Notes: generated by a model from the sequence alone, not told the origin. Positions 1-9,395 are shown, counted from the first letter of the stretch. The stretch is 57,559 nucleotides of DNA from Gammaproteobacteria bacterium (GCA_013372875.1 JABXIW010000234.1:1-57559); one strand, 5' to 3'. Translations and numbers: made by a program.

Positions 1-1401
1 CTGGATGAGCCCACCAACCATTTGGATTTGGAAGCGGTGATCTGGCTGGAAAAATGGCTCAAAGCCTATCAAGGCGCCATTATGCTAATCTCTCACGATC
101 GAGATTTCCTCGATCGGGTGGTTAACCGAATTGCTCATATTGAGCAGCAAGGCATCAAACTTTATAGCGGCAACTATTCCGACTTTGAAGTCCAGCGCGC
201 TGAACAACTGGCACAGCAGCAGAGTCAATTTGAGCGTCAGCAGAAAGAAATCGCTCACATGCAGTCATTCGTGACTCGCTTTAAAGCCAAGGCCAGTAAA
301 GCCAAGCAAGCGCAGAGCCGAGTTAAAGCGCTAGAGCGAATGGAGTTGATTGCACCTGCGCATGTGGATTCGCCATTTGATTTTGCCTTTCCTGAGCTAG
401 GTCATGTGCCAGCGCCATTGTTGCAACTAAAAACCGTTGATGCAGGTTATCAAACCGAGCAGGGTGCAGTTAAAATTTTAGAACACATAGGCTTCTCTTT
501 ATTGCCAGGTGATCGAATTGGACTGTTAGGAAAAAACGGTGCAGGTAAGTCAACTCTGATTAAATCCTTAGTTGAGGAAATTCCTTTGTTATCTGGCGAG
601 CGAGTTGCAGCTAAAACCATTAATATTGGCTATTTCGCCCAACACCAGCTCGATCAATTGCACCCTGAAATGTCGCCACTGCAACATTTGCAACGCGATT
701 ATCCCGATGCTACCGAGCAAGAACTGCGTAATTTCTTAGGCGGTTTTGACTTTAATGGTGACAAAGCGATTGAGCCAGTTGCGCCTTTCTCTGGTGGCGA
801 AAAAGCGCGCTTGGTCTTGGCCTTATTGGTGTATTCCAAACCGAATCTGCTACTACTGGATGAGCCAACCAACCATTTGGACTTGGAAATGCGCCATGCC
901 ATGACAGTGGCGTTTCAGAATTTTGGCGGTGCTATTTTGCTGGTGTCGCACGACAGACACATGCTCAAAACCGTTTGTGATGACTTGTATTTAGTAGCAG
1001 ATGGCAAGGTAACTCAATATAACGGTGATTTGGATGACTATGCCAAATGGACGCTCGAACAAGCCAGAGAGCAAGCTAAATCGCAAAGTGAGGCTGAGCA
1101 AGTTGTAAGTCAAAACACTGGTGATGAGCTTTCCAGAAAAGAACAACGAAAATTAGATGCGGAAAAGCGTAAGCAGCTACAACCGCTAAGAAACAAACTT
1201 AAAAAGTTAGAGCAGCAGATGGATTCTGCTCAAGAGCGGTTAGCTCATCTTGATGAAATCATGGCTGATAGCTCTTTATATACGGAAGCCCGCAAAGATG
1301 AGGTGTTGCAGGTCACTGGCGAGTCGCAAAATTTAAAAGGCCAATTAGAGTTATTAGAAGAAGAATGGCTTGAGATTAATGAAACGCTTGAGTCTGCCTA
1401 A
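1..1401 (+). CDS. yheS: ABC-F family ATPase, YheS-like (5' end outside window)
   Basis: C-terminal 466 residues of a duplicated ATP-binding-cassette protein without membrane segments. The window opens inside the first nucleotide-binding domain at LDEPTNH (Walker B and D-loop). The ABC-F linker follows, rich in Gln, Lys and Arg. The second domain has Walker A GKNGAGKST (about nt 529-555), signature FSGGEKARL (about nt 787) and a second LLLLDEPTNHLD. A charged coiled-coil tail ends the protein. Close resemblance to E. coli YheS through the linker and tail supports that subfamily over Uup or EttA. ABC-F proteins act on the ribosome in translation; the exact role of YheS is less certain. Partial: the start lies upstream of base 1. 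Confidence 0.93.
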   Translation: MDEPTNHLDLEAVIWLEKWLKAYQGAIMLISHDRDFLDRVVNRIAHIEQQGIKLYSGNYSDFEVQRAEQLAQQQSQFERQQKEIAHMQSFVTRFKAKASKAKQAQSRVKALERMELIAPAHVDSPFDFAFPELGHVPAPLLQLKTVDAGYQTEQGAVKILEHIGFSLLPGDRIGLLGKNGAGKSTLIKSLVEEIPLLSGERVAAKTINIGYFAQHQLDQLHPEMSPLQHLQRDYPDATEQELRNFLGGFDFNGDKAIEPVAPFSGGEKARLVLALLVYSKPNLLLLDEPTNHLDLEMRHAMTVAFQNFGGAILLVSHDRHMLKTVCDDLYLVADGKVTQYNGDLDDYAKWTLEQAREQAKSQSEAEQVVSQNTGDELSRKEQRKLDAEKRKQLQPLRNKLKKLEQQMDSAQERLAHLDEIMADSSLYTEARKDEVLQVTGESQNLKGQLELLEEEWLEINETLESA

Positions 1402-1548
1402 CTGAAGTCGTCTAAAAGGGCACAAATCCACTAGCACTAGTTCCAAAAACTGGCGAATTATGGAAATCCTGAAAAATCGGCTGAATGACGTTTCATATCG
1501 CGCAAAGCCTTGATAGACTTAGCTCAGAATAAGGCATGACAACAAACT

Positions 1549-2568
1549 ATGATCGAGCACGATAGAATTATCAATCCCAACGAGCTGACTGACGAAGACC
1601 ACTTTGACCGAGCAATCAGACCGACCAATCTGAAAGACTATGTCGGACAAGAAAAAGTTCGCGAGCAGATGGAAATCTTCCTTACGGCAGCGCAAAAACG
1701 TCAAGATGCACTCGATCATGTATTGATTTTTGGCCCACCAGGTTTGGGTAAAACCACTCTTGCCAATATTATCGCCAATGAGATGAATGTGGGCATCAAA
1801 CATACTTCGGGACCTGTATTGGAAAAGGCAGGTGATTTAGCCGCTATGCTGACCAACCTTGAGCCGAACGATGTGTTGTTTATCGACGAGATTCATCGCT
1901 TGAGTCCGCACGTTGAAGAAGTTCTTTATCCTGCGATGGAAGACTACCAGTTGGACATTATGATTGGTGAAGGTCCTGCCGCGCGTTCGATTAAGCTCGA
2001 TTTACCACCTTTTACTTTAGTTGGCGCGACTACTCGTGCGGGGCTTTTGACTTCACCATTAAGAGACCGTTTTGGCATTGTGCAGCGACTTGAGTTTTAT
2101 AATGTCAAAGATCTGACTGGCATTGTGATGCGTTCGGGCACCATTTTAGGGCTGAACATTGAAGAAGGCGGCGCGATGGAAGTGGCGCGTCGTTCTCGTG
2201 GAACCCCAAGAATTGCCAATCGTTTGTTACGCCGGGTACGTGATTACGCAGAAATTAAAGCCGATGGGGTGATTGACCAAAAAACCGCCAGCCGTGCTTT
2301 GGATATGCTTGATGTAGACGATAAGGGCTTCGATATGATGGACAGAAAGTTACTACTGACCATTATCGAAAAATTCTCAGGTGGTCCAGTTGGTCTCGAT
2401 ACACTTGCCGCAGCGATTGGTGAAGAAAGAGACACCATTGATGATGTGTTGGAGCCATTTTTAATACAACAAGGTTTTATTCAACGCACTCCAAGAGGCC
2501 GAATCGCCACTAAATTAGCCTATCAACACTTTGATATTGTCCCAAGTGATGGTGATTTGTTTAATTAA
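1549..2568 (+). CDS. ruvB: Holliday junction branch-migration ATPase RuvB
   Basis: AAA+ motor that, with RuvA, drives branch migration of Holliday junctions. 339 residues, close to the usual 336. Walker [10 protein letters not shown] at residues 62-70, Walker B DEIH at 113-116, the sensor/arginine-finger region [18 protein letters not shown] near 165-182, and the C-terminal winged-helix domain. The ATG is chosen because the N-terminus aligns with E. coli from MIE..DR onward. Oddity: ruvA and ruvC, its usual partners, do not lie directly upstream; an ABC-F gene does, so ruvB may be transcribed separately here. Confidence 0.97.
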   Translation: MIEHDRIINPNELTDEDHFDRAIRPTNLKDYVGQEKVREQMEIFLTAAQKRQDALDHVLIFGPPGLGKTTLANIIANEMNVGIKHTSGPVLEKAGDLAAMLTNLEPNDVLFIDEIHRLSPHVEEVLYPAMEDYQLDIMIGEGPAARSIKLDLPPFTLVGATTRAGLLTSPLRDRFGIVQRLEFYNVKDLTGIVMRSGTILGLNIEEGGAMEVARRSRGTPRIANRLLRRVRDYAEIKADGVIDQKTASRALDMLDVDDKGFDMMDRKLLLTIIEKFSGGPVGLDTLAAAIGEERDTIDDVLEPFLIQQGFIQRTPRGRIATKLAYQHFDIVPSDGDLFN

Positions 2569-2581
2569 TGGCTGATTTTAT

Positions 2582-3004
2582 ATGAGGAATAAGCTGGCAT
2601 TAATATTCAGTTTCATACTTACTGTTTTAGGAGTTGTTATTCCTGAAAGCTCATTAGCGATGATGCCTTTGGAGAATGGGGAGTTAGTTATCCCTCGGTC
2701 TCTAGGGGCTAATGATCCTTTTATTATTAAATTTGCTTTGAGTTCTTTTTCGGTAAGTCTCTTTTATTCAGCTATTTGCTTGGTATTTAATAAATGGCAT
2801 GGTTCTATTATTTATATTTTTGCTATTAATAGTATCGTTTACTTACTTTATACAGTGTTAATTTTATTGAATTCGAGCTTTATTATTGCTGCTAAGCATG
2901 GAAACTGGATTCCTTTATCGCAGTTTGCTGTATGGATATCGTTTATATTGATAATAGCTTGGCTATCATTCGATACAAACACCTTTAAAAAACACAAAAA
3001 TTAA
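2582..3004 (+). CDS. small integral membrane protein, unknown
   Basis: 140-residue hydrophobic protein 13 bases after ruvB on the same strand. An N-terminal signal-like segment (MRNKLALIFSFILTVLGVV) is followed by about three membrane-spanning stretches (near 50-70, 75-100 and 112-130) and a short Lys-rich tail. The codons are AT-rich compared with ruvB and the tol genes, suggesting later acquisition. I recognise no family. It lies between ruvB and the Tol-Pal operon and probably reads through from ruvB. Confidence 0.6.
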   Translation: MRNKLALIFSFILTVLGVVIPESSLAMMPLENGELVIPRSLGANDPFIIKFALSSFSVSLFYSAICLVFNKWHGSIIYIFAINSIVYLLYTVLILLNSSFIIAAKHGNWIPLSQFAVWISFILIIAWLSFDTNTFKKHKN

Positions 3005-3039
3005 CACTTTTTACCAAATCTTTGCGTTAAATTATTTAA

Positions 3040-3480
3040 ATGAATGATATAAAAAGAGCTGAATTTATTTTGCCGATTCGAGTCTATTATGAAGATACCG
3101 ATGTGGCGGGCGTGGTTTATTACGCCAATTATTTGAAGTTTTATGAGCGCGGTCGCACAGAATGGCTGCGCAGCCTTGGTTATGATCAGGACGTTTTGAT
3201 CGAGCAAGGCTTGGCTTTTGCTGTAGCTCATGTGGATGCCCGTTATTTTGCGCCTGCACGATTTAATGACCATTTATTGGTCAAGACACAAATCGTTAAA
3301 TCGCGTCGAGCAAGTGTGGTATTCCAGCAGCAAATTGTATTGAAAGATCCGGATGAAAACGGTGAACAAAAATTATTAAACGAAGCGACGATTAAAGTTG
3401 CCTGTGTGGATGTTAATACCATGATCCCAACATCCATGCCTGATTATTTAGTAGAGGAGATTGCCAGTGACTGGTGCTGA
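3040..3480 (+). CDS. ybgC: Tol-Pal associated acyl-CoA thioesterase YbgC
   Basis: Hot-dog-fold thioesterase that hydrolyses acyl-CoA or acyl-ACP at the inner face of the membrane; first gene of the tol-pal operon in most gammaproteobacteria. 146 residues. The active-site segment YYEDTDVAGVVYYANYL (residues 16-32) carries the conserved Asp, and the following ERGRTEWLR is typical. Its 3' end overlaps the tolQ start by 14 bases, implying coupled translation. Confidence 0.95.
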   Translation: MNDIKRAEFILPIRVYYEDTDVAGVVYYANYLKFYERGRTEWLRSLGYDQDVLIEQGLAFAVAHVDARYFAPARFNDHLLVKTQIVKSRRASVVFQQQIVLKDPDENGEQKLLNEATIKVACVDVNTMIPTSMPDYLVEEIASDWC

Positions 3481-4150
3481 TATGTCTATTGCGGACTTGA
3501 TTTTAAAAGCAAGTATTCCGGTACAGGCCATTATGGCTTTGTTGCTTTTGATTTCGATTGTTTCTTGGGCCATGATTTTTCAGCGCTCGGCTGTTTTGAA
3601 TAAAGCGGCTCGTGACGGTCGTAAATTTGAAGACCGTTTCTGGTCTGGTATCGATTTAAGTAAATTATTTGGCGATTTGAATCAAAGAACTAAGCCGGCA
3701 GTGGGTTTAGAGTCATTATTTCAGTCGGGCTATCGTGAATTTGTGCGTTTAAGAAGCCAAGAGGGCACTTCGGCCGATGCGGTGATGGATGGTACCCATA
3801 GAGCCATGCGCGTTTCTCATAGCCGCGAAATCGAAAAACTTGAACGCAACTTATCATTTCTTGCAACTGTTGGTTCGGTGACACCTTATATAGGTTTATT
3901 TGGAACCGTCTGGGGCATTATGAATTCATTTATTGCTTTAGGCGCAGTCAAACAAGCCACTTTAGCTATGGTGGCGCCTGGCATTGCTGAGGCATTGATT
4001 GCAACGGCTATGGGCTTATTCGCAGCCATTCCCGCGGTGATTGCCTATAACCGTTTTACTAATCGTTTGCAGCGCATCGAAACTCAGTATGAAAACTTCT
4101 TGGAAGAATTCTCGGGCGTGCTGCATCGTAAGGCGCATAGCAAAGGTTAA
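3467..4150 (+). CDS. tolQ: Tol-Pal system proton-channel subunit TolQ
   Basis: Inner-membrane ExbB/MotA-family protein that with TolR converts proton motive force into work on TolA. Three membrane spans are visible (near residues 15-38, 130-155 and 165-190), and the segment YIGLFGTVWGIM followed by ALGAVKQATLAMVAPGIAEAL is near identical to E. coli. I chose GTG 3467 (protein begins MTGADMSIADL, 227 aa) because AGAGGAGA at 3453-3460 is a strong ribosome site six bases upstream. TTG 3461 touches that site, and ATG 3482 is too far away. Confidence 0.96.
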   Translation: MTGADMSIADLILKASIPVQAIMALLLLISIVSWAMIFQRSAVLNKAARDGRKFEDRFWSGIDLSKLFGDLNQRTKPAVGLESLFQSGYREFVRLRSQEGTSADAVMDGTHRAMRVSHSREIEKLERNLSFLATVGSVTPYIGLFGTVWGIMNSFIALGAVKQATLAMVAPGIAEALIATAMGLFAAIPAVIAYNRFTNRLQRIETQYENFLEEFSGVLHRKAHSKG

Positions 4151-4158
4151 TTTTTATT

Positions 4159-4581
4159 ATGGCTCAGCTTATTCGTCGCACTAGACGCCGCCCAAAAGCA
4201 GAAATTAATGTGGTGCCTTACATTGATGTGATGTTGGTTTTGATGGTGATCTTGATGATCACTGCCACCGCCATTACTGCTGGGGTAGATGTGGATTTGC
4301 CCAGTGCTGCTGCACCGCCGTCAGAAGTTACTTACGATAACTCAATTATTTTGCAAGTTACGCTTGAGGGTGAATATAAGTTTGCTGACGATGATTTGAC
4401 TTACGCCTTAGACGAAGTGGTCAGTTTAGTGCAAACGCGTTTAGAGCAAAAGCCAGAATTGTTGGTATTAGTTGGTGGTGATCAAGGGGCTGACTATGGC
4501 AAGGTGGTAGAGCTTTTGAGCATGATGAATCAAGTAGCAGGCGTGGAAAAAGTCAGTTTAATGACCAACCCCGCAAAATAA
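4159..4581 (+). CDS. tolR: Tol-Pal system protein TolR
   Basis: ExbD-family partner of TolQ. 140 residues: short basic cytoplasmic N-terminus (RRTRRRPK), one membrane helix from about residue 20, and a periplasmic domain. The proton-carrying Asp of the helix is present at residue 23 (PYIDVMLVLM), the same position as in E. coli TolR. It lies 8 bases after tolQ and 20 before tolA. Confidence 0.96.
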   Translation: MAQLIRRTRRRPKAEINVVPYIDVMLVLMVILMITATAITAGVDVDLPSAAAPPSEVTYDNSIILQVTLEGEYKFADDDLTYALDEVVSLVQTRLEQKPELLVLVGGDQGADYGKVVELLSMMNQVAGVEKVSLMTNPAK

Positions 4582-4601
4582 ATGAGAATTAGGTAAACGA
4601 T

Positions 4602-5534
4602 TTGTCATATAAAAAGAATATAGTACCTACCGTTTTAGCCGTTTTATTGCATGTGGTGATTATTGGCTTATTGTTGTGGAACTTTGCTTTTGAAGCTGAT
4701 GAAGCGCCTAAGCAATTTGTGGATGCGCCAGTGCAAGCTAAGTTAGTCACAGCGCCAGAAACCCCAAAAAAAGATGCTACCAGTTTAAAGCGCAAGCAAG
4801 AAGAGCGAAAAAAACTGGAGCAAGAAAGATTAAAACGTGAACAAGAACAAAAGCGCGAGCAAGAACAAAAACGCCAGCAGCAGCTTGAACGTGAGCAACA
4901 ACAAAAACTAGAACAGCAACAGAAGCAGGCTGAACAAGAAAAGCTTGAGAAACAAAAATTAGAAGCGGATAAAATCGCGAAACAAAAAGCAGAAGAAGAG
5001 AAAAAACGCTTAGCCGCCGAAGCAGAGAAGAAACGTAAAGCAGAAGAGGCTAAAAAGAAAGCCGAAGCTGAAGCGAAAAAGAAAAAACTTGAAGAAGATA
5101 AGCGCAAAAAGGTGGAAGCCGAACGTAAGCGTAAAGAGGCAGAGCATAAAAAGCGTGAAGAAGCGGAGCGTAAACTTCGTGAGCTTGAAGAACAAATGGC
5201 TAGCCTTGATGACGAGCTATTTGAAGCCGATAAGGGTGATGTACGACAAACTCAGATCATGAACGATGTTGAAAAATATCGTGCAGCCATTGGTGCTAAA
5301 GTAAAACGTTATTGGTATGTGCCTGAGTCCGTTGGCTCTTGTGTCGTGAGCTTTAACATTGGACCTGGTGGTATTATTCTGGATATTTCAGATAATGGTG
5401 GTGATATTGAGTACTGTGAATCGGGTATTACAGCTATTAAGAAAGCGGTGCCGTTACCTGTGTCGGACGACCCAGAAGTGATGAAAGTATTAAAAGATGC
5501 TGTTATAAAATTTGATCCAAGTTTTAAACAATAG
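4602..5534 (+). CDS. tolA: Tol-Pal envelope-spanning protein TolA
   Basis: 310 residues in the standard TolA layout: membrane anchor at about 8-28, a long Lys/Glu/Ala/Gln-rich helix (about 60-205, repeated KKxEE and EQEQKR units) spanning the periplasm, and a C-terminal domain with two Cys (SCVVSF and YCESG) that binds TolB/Pal. The start is TTG with AGG at 4591-4593 upstream; no ATG or GTG candidate keeps the anchor. The repeated codons create a long antisense open frame that is not a gene. Confidence 0.94.
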   Translation: MSYKKNIVPTVLAVLLHVVIIGLLLWNFAFEADEAPKQFVDAPVQAKLVTAPETPKKDATSLKRKQEERKKLEQERLKREQEQKREQEQKRQQQLEREQQQKLEQQQKQAEQEKLEKQKLEADKIAKQKAEEEKKRLAAEAEKKRKAEEAKKKAEAEAKKKKLEEDKRKKVEAERKRKEAEHKKREEAERKLRELEEQMASLDDELFEADKGDVRQTQIMNDVEKYRAAIGAKVKRYWYVPESVGSCVVSFNIGPGGIILDISDNGGDIEYCESGITAIKKAVPLPVSDDPEVMKVLKDAVIKFDPSFKQ

Positions 5535-5563
5535 CAAAAACTAAAAAGTGGAATTTTAAGCAG

Positions 5564-6922
5564 ATGAAAAGAATTGTATTTTTAATATTGGCAGTATGTT
5601 TGAGCATAACTCAATCGCTTAAAGCGGAAATTGAAATTGTTATTACCGAAGGGCGCGATGATGCACGACCAATTGCAATTGTTCCATTTGCCTTTGAATC
5701 AAGCAGCGTTGTTGTTGCGCCGCCTTTTGATTTTGCCAAAATTATTGCTGACGATTTGGCGCGCTCAGGAAAGTTTAACCCCACCGAAATTGGCAAGTTG
5801 CCACAAAGACCTGCATCAATTGAACAGGTGGATTTAAGTCTTTGGAAGCAACTAGGCGTCGATGCGGTAGTCTATGGGGTTGTGAAAGAAAAAAGCCCTG
5901 GTACTTACCAAGTGTCTTATGATTTAGTTGACCCTTACAATGATAAGGCCATTTTTGAATCGGAAATTGCCGAAGGTTCGTATCCACTGATAGAGCAATC
6001 GCAGCATTTATTGTTGCTGAAAGACAAAATTTTGAGTAATGATAACTTCCGTTGGAATGCACATATCGCCGCGGATGAAATCTATGAGGCCTTAACAGGC
6101 GAGCGTGGTGCTTTTGCCACTCAGATTGCATATGTGGAAGTGGATAGAAGTCAGCCAAACCCTTATCAACTATTTGTATCCGACAGCGATGGTTATGGCG
6201 CTCAGCGTATTTTCTCTTCGCGTCGTCCGATCATGTCGCCAGCTTGGTCACCAGACGGCCAACAGCTTGCTTATGTATCATTTGAAAATGGTCGATCGGA
6301 AATTATCGTGCAAGATTTAGCCCGCGCACAGCGCTCAACCATTGCTAGTTATAAAGGCTTCAACAGCGCGCCAGCATTTTCGCCCGACGGTAGTAAAATG
6401 GCGATGGTGTTATCGAAAGATGGCAACCCTGAAATTTATATCATGGATCTAGTCACTCGTGATTTGCAACGCTTAACGCGTCACTATGCGATTGATACTG
6501 AGCCATCGTGGAGCCCTGATGGAAAAAGTTTGGTTTTTACTTCTGATCGCGGTGGCCGCCCACAGATTTATCAGGTCTTTCTAGGCTCAGGCGAAACTAA
6601 AAGGGTTACCTTTGAAGGCCGTTATAACGCTGGCGCTGAATTTTCACCTGATGGAAACTCTATTGTGATGGTGCATCAGAATAATGGCAATTTCCATTTG
6701 GCGAGTCAGGAATTAGACACTGGCGCTATAAGTATTTTGACCAAAACGCGCCTTGATGAGTCTTTATCGATTGCCCCGAACGGTAGTATGATTATTTATT
6801 CGACGGTGGACGGTCGACAAAAAGTATTAAGCACTATATCAATGGATGGGCGTTTTGGAATGCCGATCCCAAGTACCACTGGTGAAGTTAAAGCGCCTGC
6901 ATGGTCACCATTTTTGAGATAA
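5564..6922 (+). CDS. tolB: Tol-Pal periplasmic protein TolB
   Basis: Periplasmic protein linking TolA and Pal. 452 residues (E. coli 430). Cleavable signal peptide of about 21 residues ending SLKA, an N-terminal alpha/beta domain, then a six-bladed beta-propeller marked by repeated SPDG turns (PAWSPDGQ, PAFSPDGS, PSWSPDGK, AEFSPDGN, then variants). It follows tolA by 29 bases. Confidence 0.96.
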   Translation: MKRIVFLILAVCLSITQSLKAEIEIVITEGRDDARPIAIVPFAFESSSVVVAPPFDFAKIIADDLARSGKFNPTEIGKLPQRPASIEQVDLSLWKQLGVDAVVYGVVKEKSPGTYQVSYDLVDPYNDKAIFESEIAEGSYPLIEQSQHLLLLKDKILSNDNFRWNAHIAADEIYEALTGERGAFATQIAYVEVDRSQPNPYQLFVSDSDGYGAQRIFSSRRPIMSPAWSPDGQQLAYVSFENGRSEIIVQDLARAQRSTIASYKGFNSAPAFSPDGSKMAMVLSKDGNPEIYIMDLVTRDLQRLTRHYAIDTEPSWSPDGKSLVFTSDRGGRPQIYQVFLGSGETKRVTFEGRYNAGAEFSPDGNSIVMVHQNNGNFHLASQELDTGAISILTKTRLDESLSIAPNGSMIIYSTVDGRQKVLSTISMDGRFGMPIPSTTGEVKAPAWSPFLR

Positions 6923-6988
6923 GTTTGTAGTAGATTTTTTAACAAAGAGTTTTTAAATTATAAATCCTTCTGACATTTGGAGAACACA

Positions 6989-7513
6989 ATGAAACATTTA
7001 TTCAAATTATTGGCTTTAGCAGTATTTGCCTTGGCAATTTCGGCTTGTAGCACCACTAAACCTGCCGATACCAACGATACGGTTGTAGAAAATACAGGCC
7101 CAACTGCTGAAGAACTAGCTGAGCGTCAAGCTGCTGAAGAAGCACGTCGTCGTGCTGAAGCTGAAGCTGCACGTATTGCTGCTTTATTAGATAGCACTAC
7201 CGTTTATTTTGGCTATGACCAAGATGTGTTGGATGCAGAATACACCGAAATGCTGCGTTTGCACGCTGAGCGTATGGTAGCCCAAAACCGTAGTGTGACT
7301 TTAGAAGGTCATGCTGATGAGCGCGGCACTCCTGAATACAACTTAGCTTTGGGCGAGCGTCGTGCTAAAGCGGTAGCACAAATGCTAAGAACTTATGGTG
7401 TTGCGGACAGCCAAATTGAAGTGGTGAGCTTTGGTGAAGAGTCGCCTGCAGTAATGGGGCATGACGAATCATCTTGGGCGAAAAACCGTCGAGTAGAACT
7501 TAACTACAAATAA
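6989..7513 (+). CDS. pal: Peptidoglycan-associated lipoprotein Pal
   Basis: Outer-membrane lipoprotein that holds peptidoglycan and TolB. Lipobox ISAC with the lipidated Cys at residue 20; then an Ala/Glu/Arg-rich linker and an OmpA-type domain whose peptidoglycan-binding segment reads LEGHADERGTPEYNLALGER. The ATG at 6989 has TTGGAGA just upstream; a TTG four codons earlier lies inside that ribosome site, so I rejected it. 174 residues, the usual Pal size. Confidence 0.96.
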   Translation: MKHLFKLLALAVFALAISACSTTKPADTNDTVVENTGPTAEELAERQAAEEARRRAEAEAARIAALLDSTTVYFGYDQDVLDAEYTEMLRLHAERMVAQNRSVTLEGHADERGTPEYNLALGERRAKAVAQMLRTYGVADSQIEVVSFGEESPAVMGHDESSWAKNRRVELNYK

Positions 7514-7552
7514 GTCGTCCAACTATTAGCCATTTGAAAATACGGTATTTTT

Positions 7553-8281
7553 ATGAAGTTTAAGATTTTTGCAGCAGCGAGTTTATTGAGTTTTGGGTTT
7601 GCGGTACAAGCGGCGGCACCCGTAGTAGATGCACAAGATGCGCGGGCGCAACAGCAGGTTCGTTCTAGTCAACAAAATCAATTGATCGCGGAATTAGTGC
7701 TGCAGATAAATCAACTTCAACAGGAAGTTCGCCAATTACGCGGACAACTTGAAGAGCAAGAATACCGTATGAATCAAATGGCTAAGCAGCAAAGAGAGCT
7801 TTATATTGACTTGGATCGTCGTATTCAAGCGGGTGTTGTGGCTCAAACTACTGAAGATGGCGATGAGTCTGAAGATACGTCTGCTGACAACTCCCTAGCA
7901 ACTGCTAGTAGCGACGTACAAGCTGCTTATAACAAGGCTTTTACTCAATACAAAGACAAGAAGTTTGCGTTTGCTAAAAGCTCATTTAAGACTTTCTTGC
8001 AAGACTTTCCACAAGAACCATTGGCTTCCAATGCGCATTTTTGGCTCGGGCAACTGCATTTGAAAGACAATGAATACGATCAAGCTGAAGCCCAATTTAA
8101 AGCAGTTTATGAAGGCTTTCCAGCTGCTAATAAAACTGATGTGGCGATCTTAAAACTAGGTCAGCTTGAAGAAGCTCGCGGGGACACTGCTGCCGCCAAA
8201 GGCTATTATCAAAAAGTGGCGCAGGACTTTCCTGACACTACTGCAGGTAAATTAGCCAAAGCTAAGCTCGATACGCTTTAA
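7553..8281 (+). CDS. cpoB: Cell division coordinator CpoB (YbgF)
   Basis: Periplasmic protein that coordinates peptidoglycan synthesis with outer-membrane constriction through Tol-Pal. Signal peptide of about 20 residues, a Gln-rich coiled coil (about 45-90) that trimerises in the family, an acidic linker, and three TPR units from about residue 120 (FAFAKSSFKTFLQDFP, LGQLHLKDNEYDQAEAQF). Last gene of the tol-pal operon; a hairpin terminator follows 15 bases later. Confidence 0.93.
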   Translation: MKFKIFAAASLLSFGFAVQAAAPVVDAQDARAQQQVRSSQQNQLIAELVLQINQLQQEVRQLRGQLEEQEYRMNQMAKQQRELYIDLDRRIQAGVVAQTTEDGDESEDTSADNSLATASSDVQAAYNKAFTQYKDKKFAFAKSSFKTFLQDFPQEPLASNAHFWLGQLHLKDNEYDQAEAQFKAVYEGFPAANKTDVAILKLGQLEEARGDTAAAKGYYQKVAQDFPDTTAGKLAKAKLDTL

Positions 8282-8296
8282 ACGTATATTCTTTAT

Positions 8297-8320
8297 AAAC
8301 CGCCTTAGGGCGGTTTTTTT
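8297..8320 (+). terminator. Rho-independent terminator of the tol-pal operon
   Basis: Stem AAACCGCC/GGCGGTTT (8297-8304 with 8309-8316) with a 4-base loop and a run of T. It lies 15 bases after the cpoB stop. Confidence 0.9.
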
Positions 8321-8333
8321 ATACCAATTGGTT

Positions 8334-8362
8334 TTTATTTATGGGGTTCAATCGACTATAAT
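8334..8362 (+). promoter_or_regulatory. candidate promoter for queE
   Basis: Perfect -10 TATAAT at 8357-8362 followed by TCGCGC. The -35 at 17-base spacing (TTTATT) is poor, so support rests on the -10 and its position just after a terminator. Confidence 0.4.
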
Positions 8363-8392
8363 TCGCGCAATTATTGATATTGGCTATATATT

Positions 8393-9034
8393 TTGAGCAA
8401 GTTACGCATAACAGAGATATTTTATTCCCTTCAAGGCGAAAGTCTAACGGTCGGGTTGCCAACCGTATTCGTCCGATTAACAGGTTGTCCATTGCGTTGT
8501 GTTTATTGCGACACTGACTATGCCTTTGGTGGAGGTGAGTGGATGACTTACGAGGGAATAATGGCCGAAATAGCTCAATATGATTGCCCCAATGTTTGTA
8601 TCACGGGCGGCGAGCCACTGGCGCAAAAACGTGTTTTTGATTTTTTTACTCTGCTTTGCGACCAAGGTTATCAAGTATCAACCGAAACTGGCGGTGCTAA
8701 CGACATTGAGCCTTTAGATCCAAGAGTTATGACCGTGATGGATCTTAAAACCCCAGATTCTGGTGAAATGGCCAGAAATCTGTATACCAATATTGAGCAT
8801 CTAAAATCAGGGGACCAAGTCAAGTTTGTGATTTGTAGTCGTAAAGATTTTGACTGGGCAAAGATGACGGTTGAGCAGTATGATTTAACCAATAAATGTG
8901 AAGTGCTGTTTTCACCGAGTTATGGTCAAGTGGAATATCAACAATTGGCGGAATGGATTTTAAAGGATAAGCTGAGAGTGAGAATGCAGGTACAACTTCA
9001 TAAAGTCATTTGGGGAGAGAAGACTGGTGTCTAA
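8393..9034 (+). CDS. queE: 7-carboxy-7-deazaguanine synthase QueE (radical SAM)
   Basis: Radical SAM enzyme converting 6-carboxytetrahydropterin to 7-carboxy-7-deazaguanine on the route to queuosine. The cluster motif CPLRCVYC (spacing C-x3-C-x2-C) is near residues 32-39, preceded by the family signature EIFYSLQGES. ITGGEPL binds SAM. 213 residues; E. coli has 223. The start is TTG with no clear ribosome site, but the N-terminus aligns without loss. queC follows with one small gene between them; queD is not in the window. Confidence 0.93.
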   Translation: MSKLRITEIFYSLQGESLTVGLPTVFVRLTGCPLRCVYCDTDYAFGGGEWMTYEGIMAEIAQYDCPNVCITGGEPLAQKRVFDFFTLLCDQGYQVSTETGGANDIEPLDPRVMTVMDLKTPDSGEMARNLYTNIEHLKSGDQVKFVICSRKDFDWAKMTVEQYDLTNKCEVLFSPSYGQVEYQQLAEWILKDKLRVRMQVQLHKVIWGEKTGV

Positions 9035-9395
9035 TCGTATAAAAATAACTGATGAAGTGAGTATGGATATAGGAGAGCTCTTATCCTCGGATTTATGGCT
9101 CTCATTTTTCGAGTTGGTTTTTTATTTGATCTCTATTTTGATCATTATAGTCGCAGTATTTAAGTTACATAAAAACAGGCCTTCAAAAGGAACAATGCAG
9201 TTGTTGATGAGGAGTGTTATTTATTTATCACTGACTATTTTAGTAACTATAATGACGTTCATTTATTCGGAAGACATCCCTCATTTTATTTATATTATTT
9301 ATAAATTTTCGAGCTTATTCTTAGCAATTATATTTATGTTTTGTTCAATAGGACTATATAGATTCGTAAGCGGTTTGTTGGTAGAGAGAAAGTAA
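9027..9395 (+). CDS. small membrane protein embedded between queE and queC
   Basis: 122 residues, three predicted membrane spans (about 25-47, 60-80 and 88-115), no recognised family. GTG start with GGGGAG at 9012-9017 nine bases upstream. It overlaps the queE end by 8 bases, and its TAA shares a base with the queC ATG (TAATG at 9393-9397). It is therefore translated as part of the que operon. The base composition is much more AT-rich than its neighbours. Confidence 0.7.
   Translation: MSNRIKITDEVSMDIGELLSSDLWLSFFELVFYLISILIIIVAVFKLHKNRPSKGTMQLLMRSVIYLSLTILVTIMTFIYSEDIPHFIYIIYKFSSLFLAIIFMFCSIGLYRFVSGLLVERK

Noticed and set aside
2244..2438. Short antisense frames inside ruvB, valS, ispG, hisS and others
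   Set aside because: All lie within well-supported genes, lack ribosome sites and show no domain.
4589..5107. 172-residue open frame antisense to tolA, rich in Ser, Phe and Cys
   Set aside because: It mirrors the Lys/Glu/Ala-rich TolA helix; low-complexity composition and no ribosome site mark it as a shadow.
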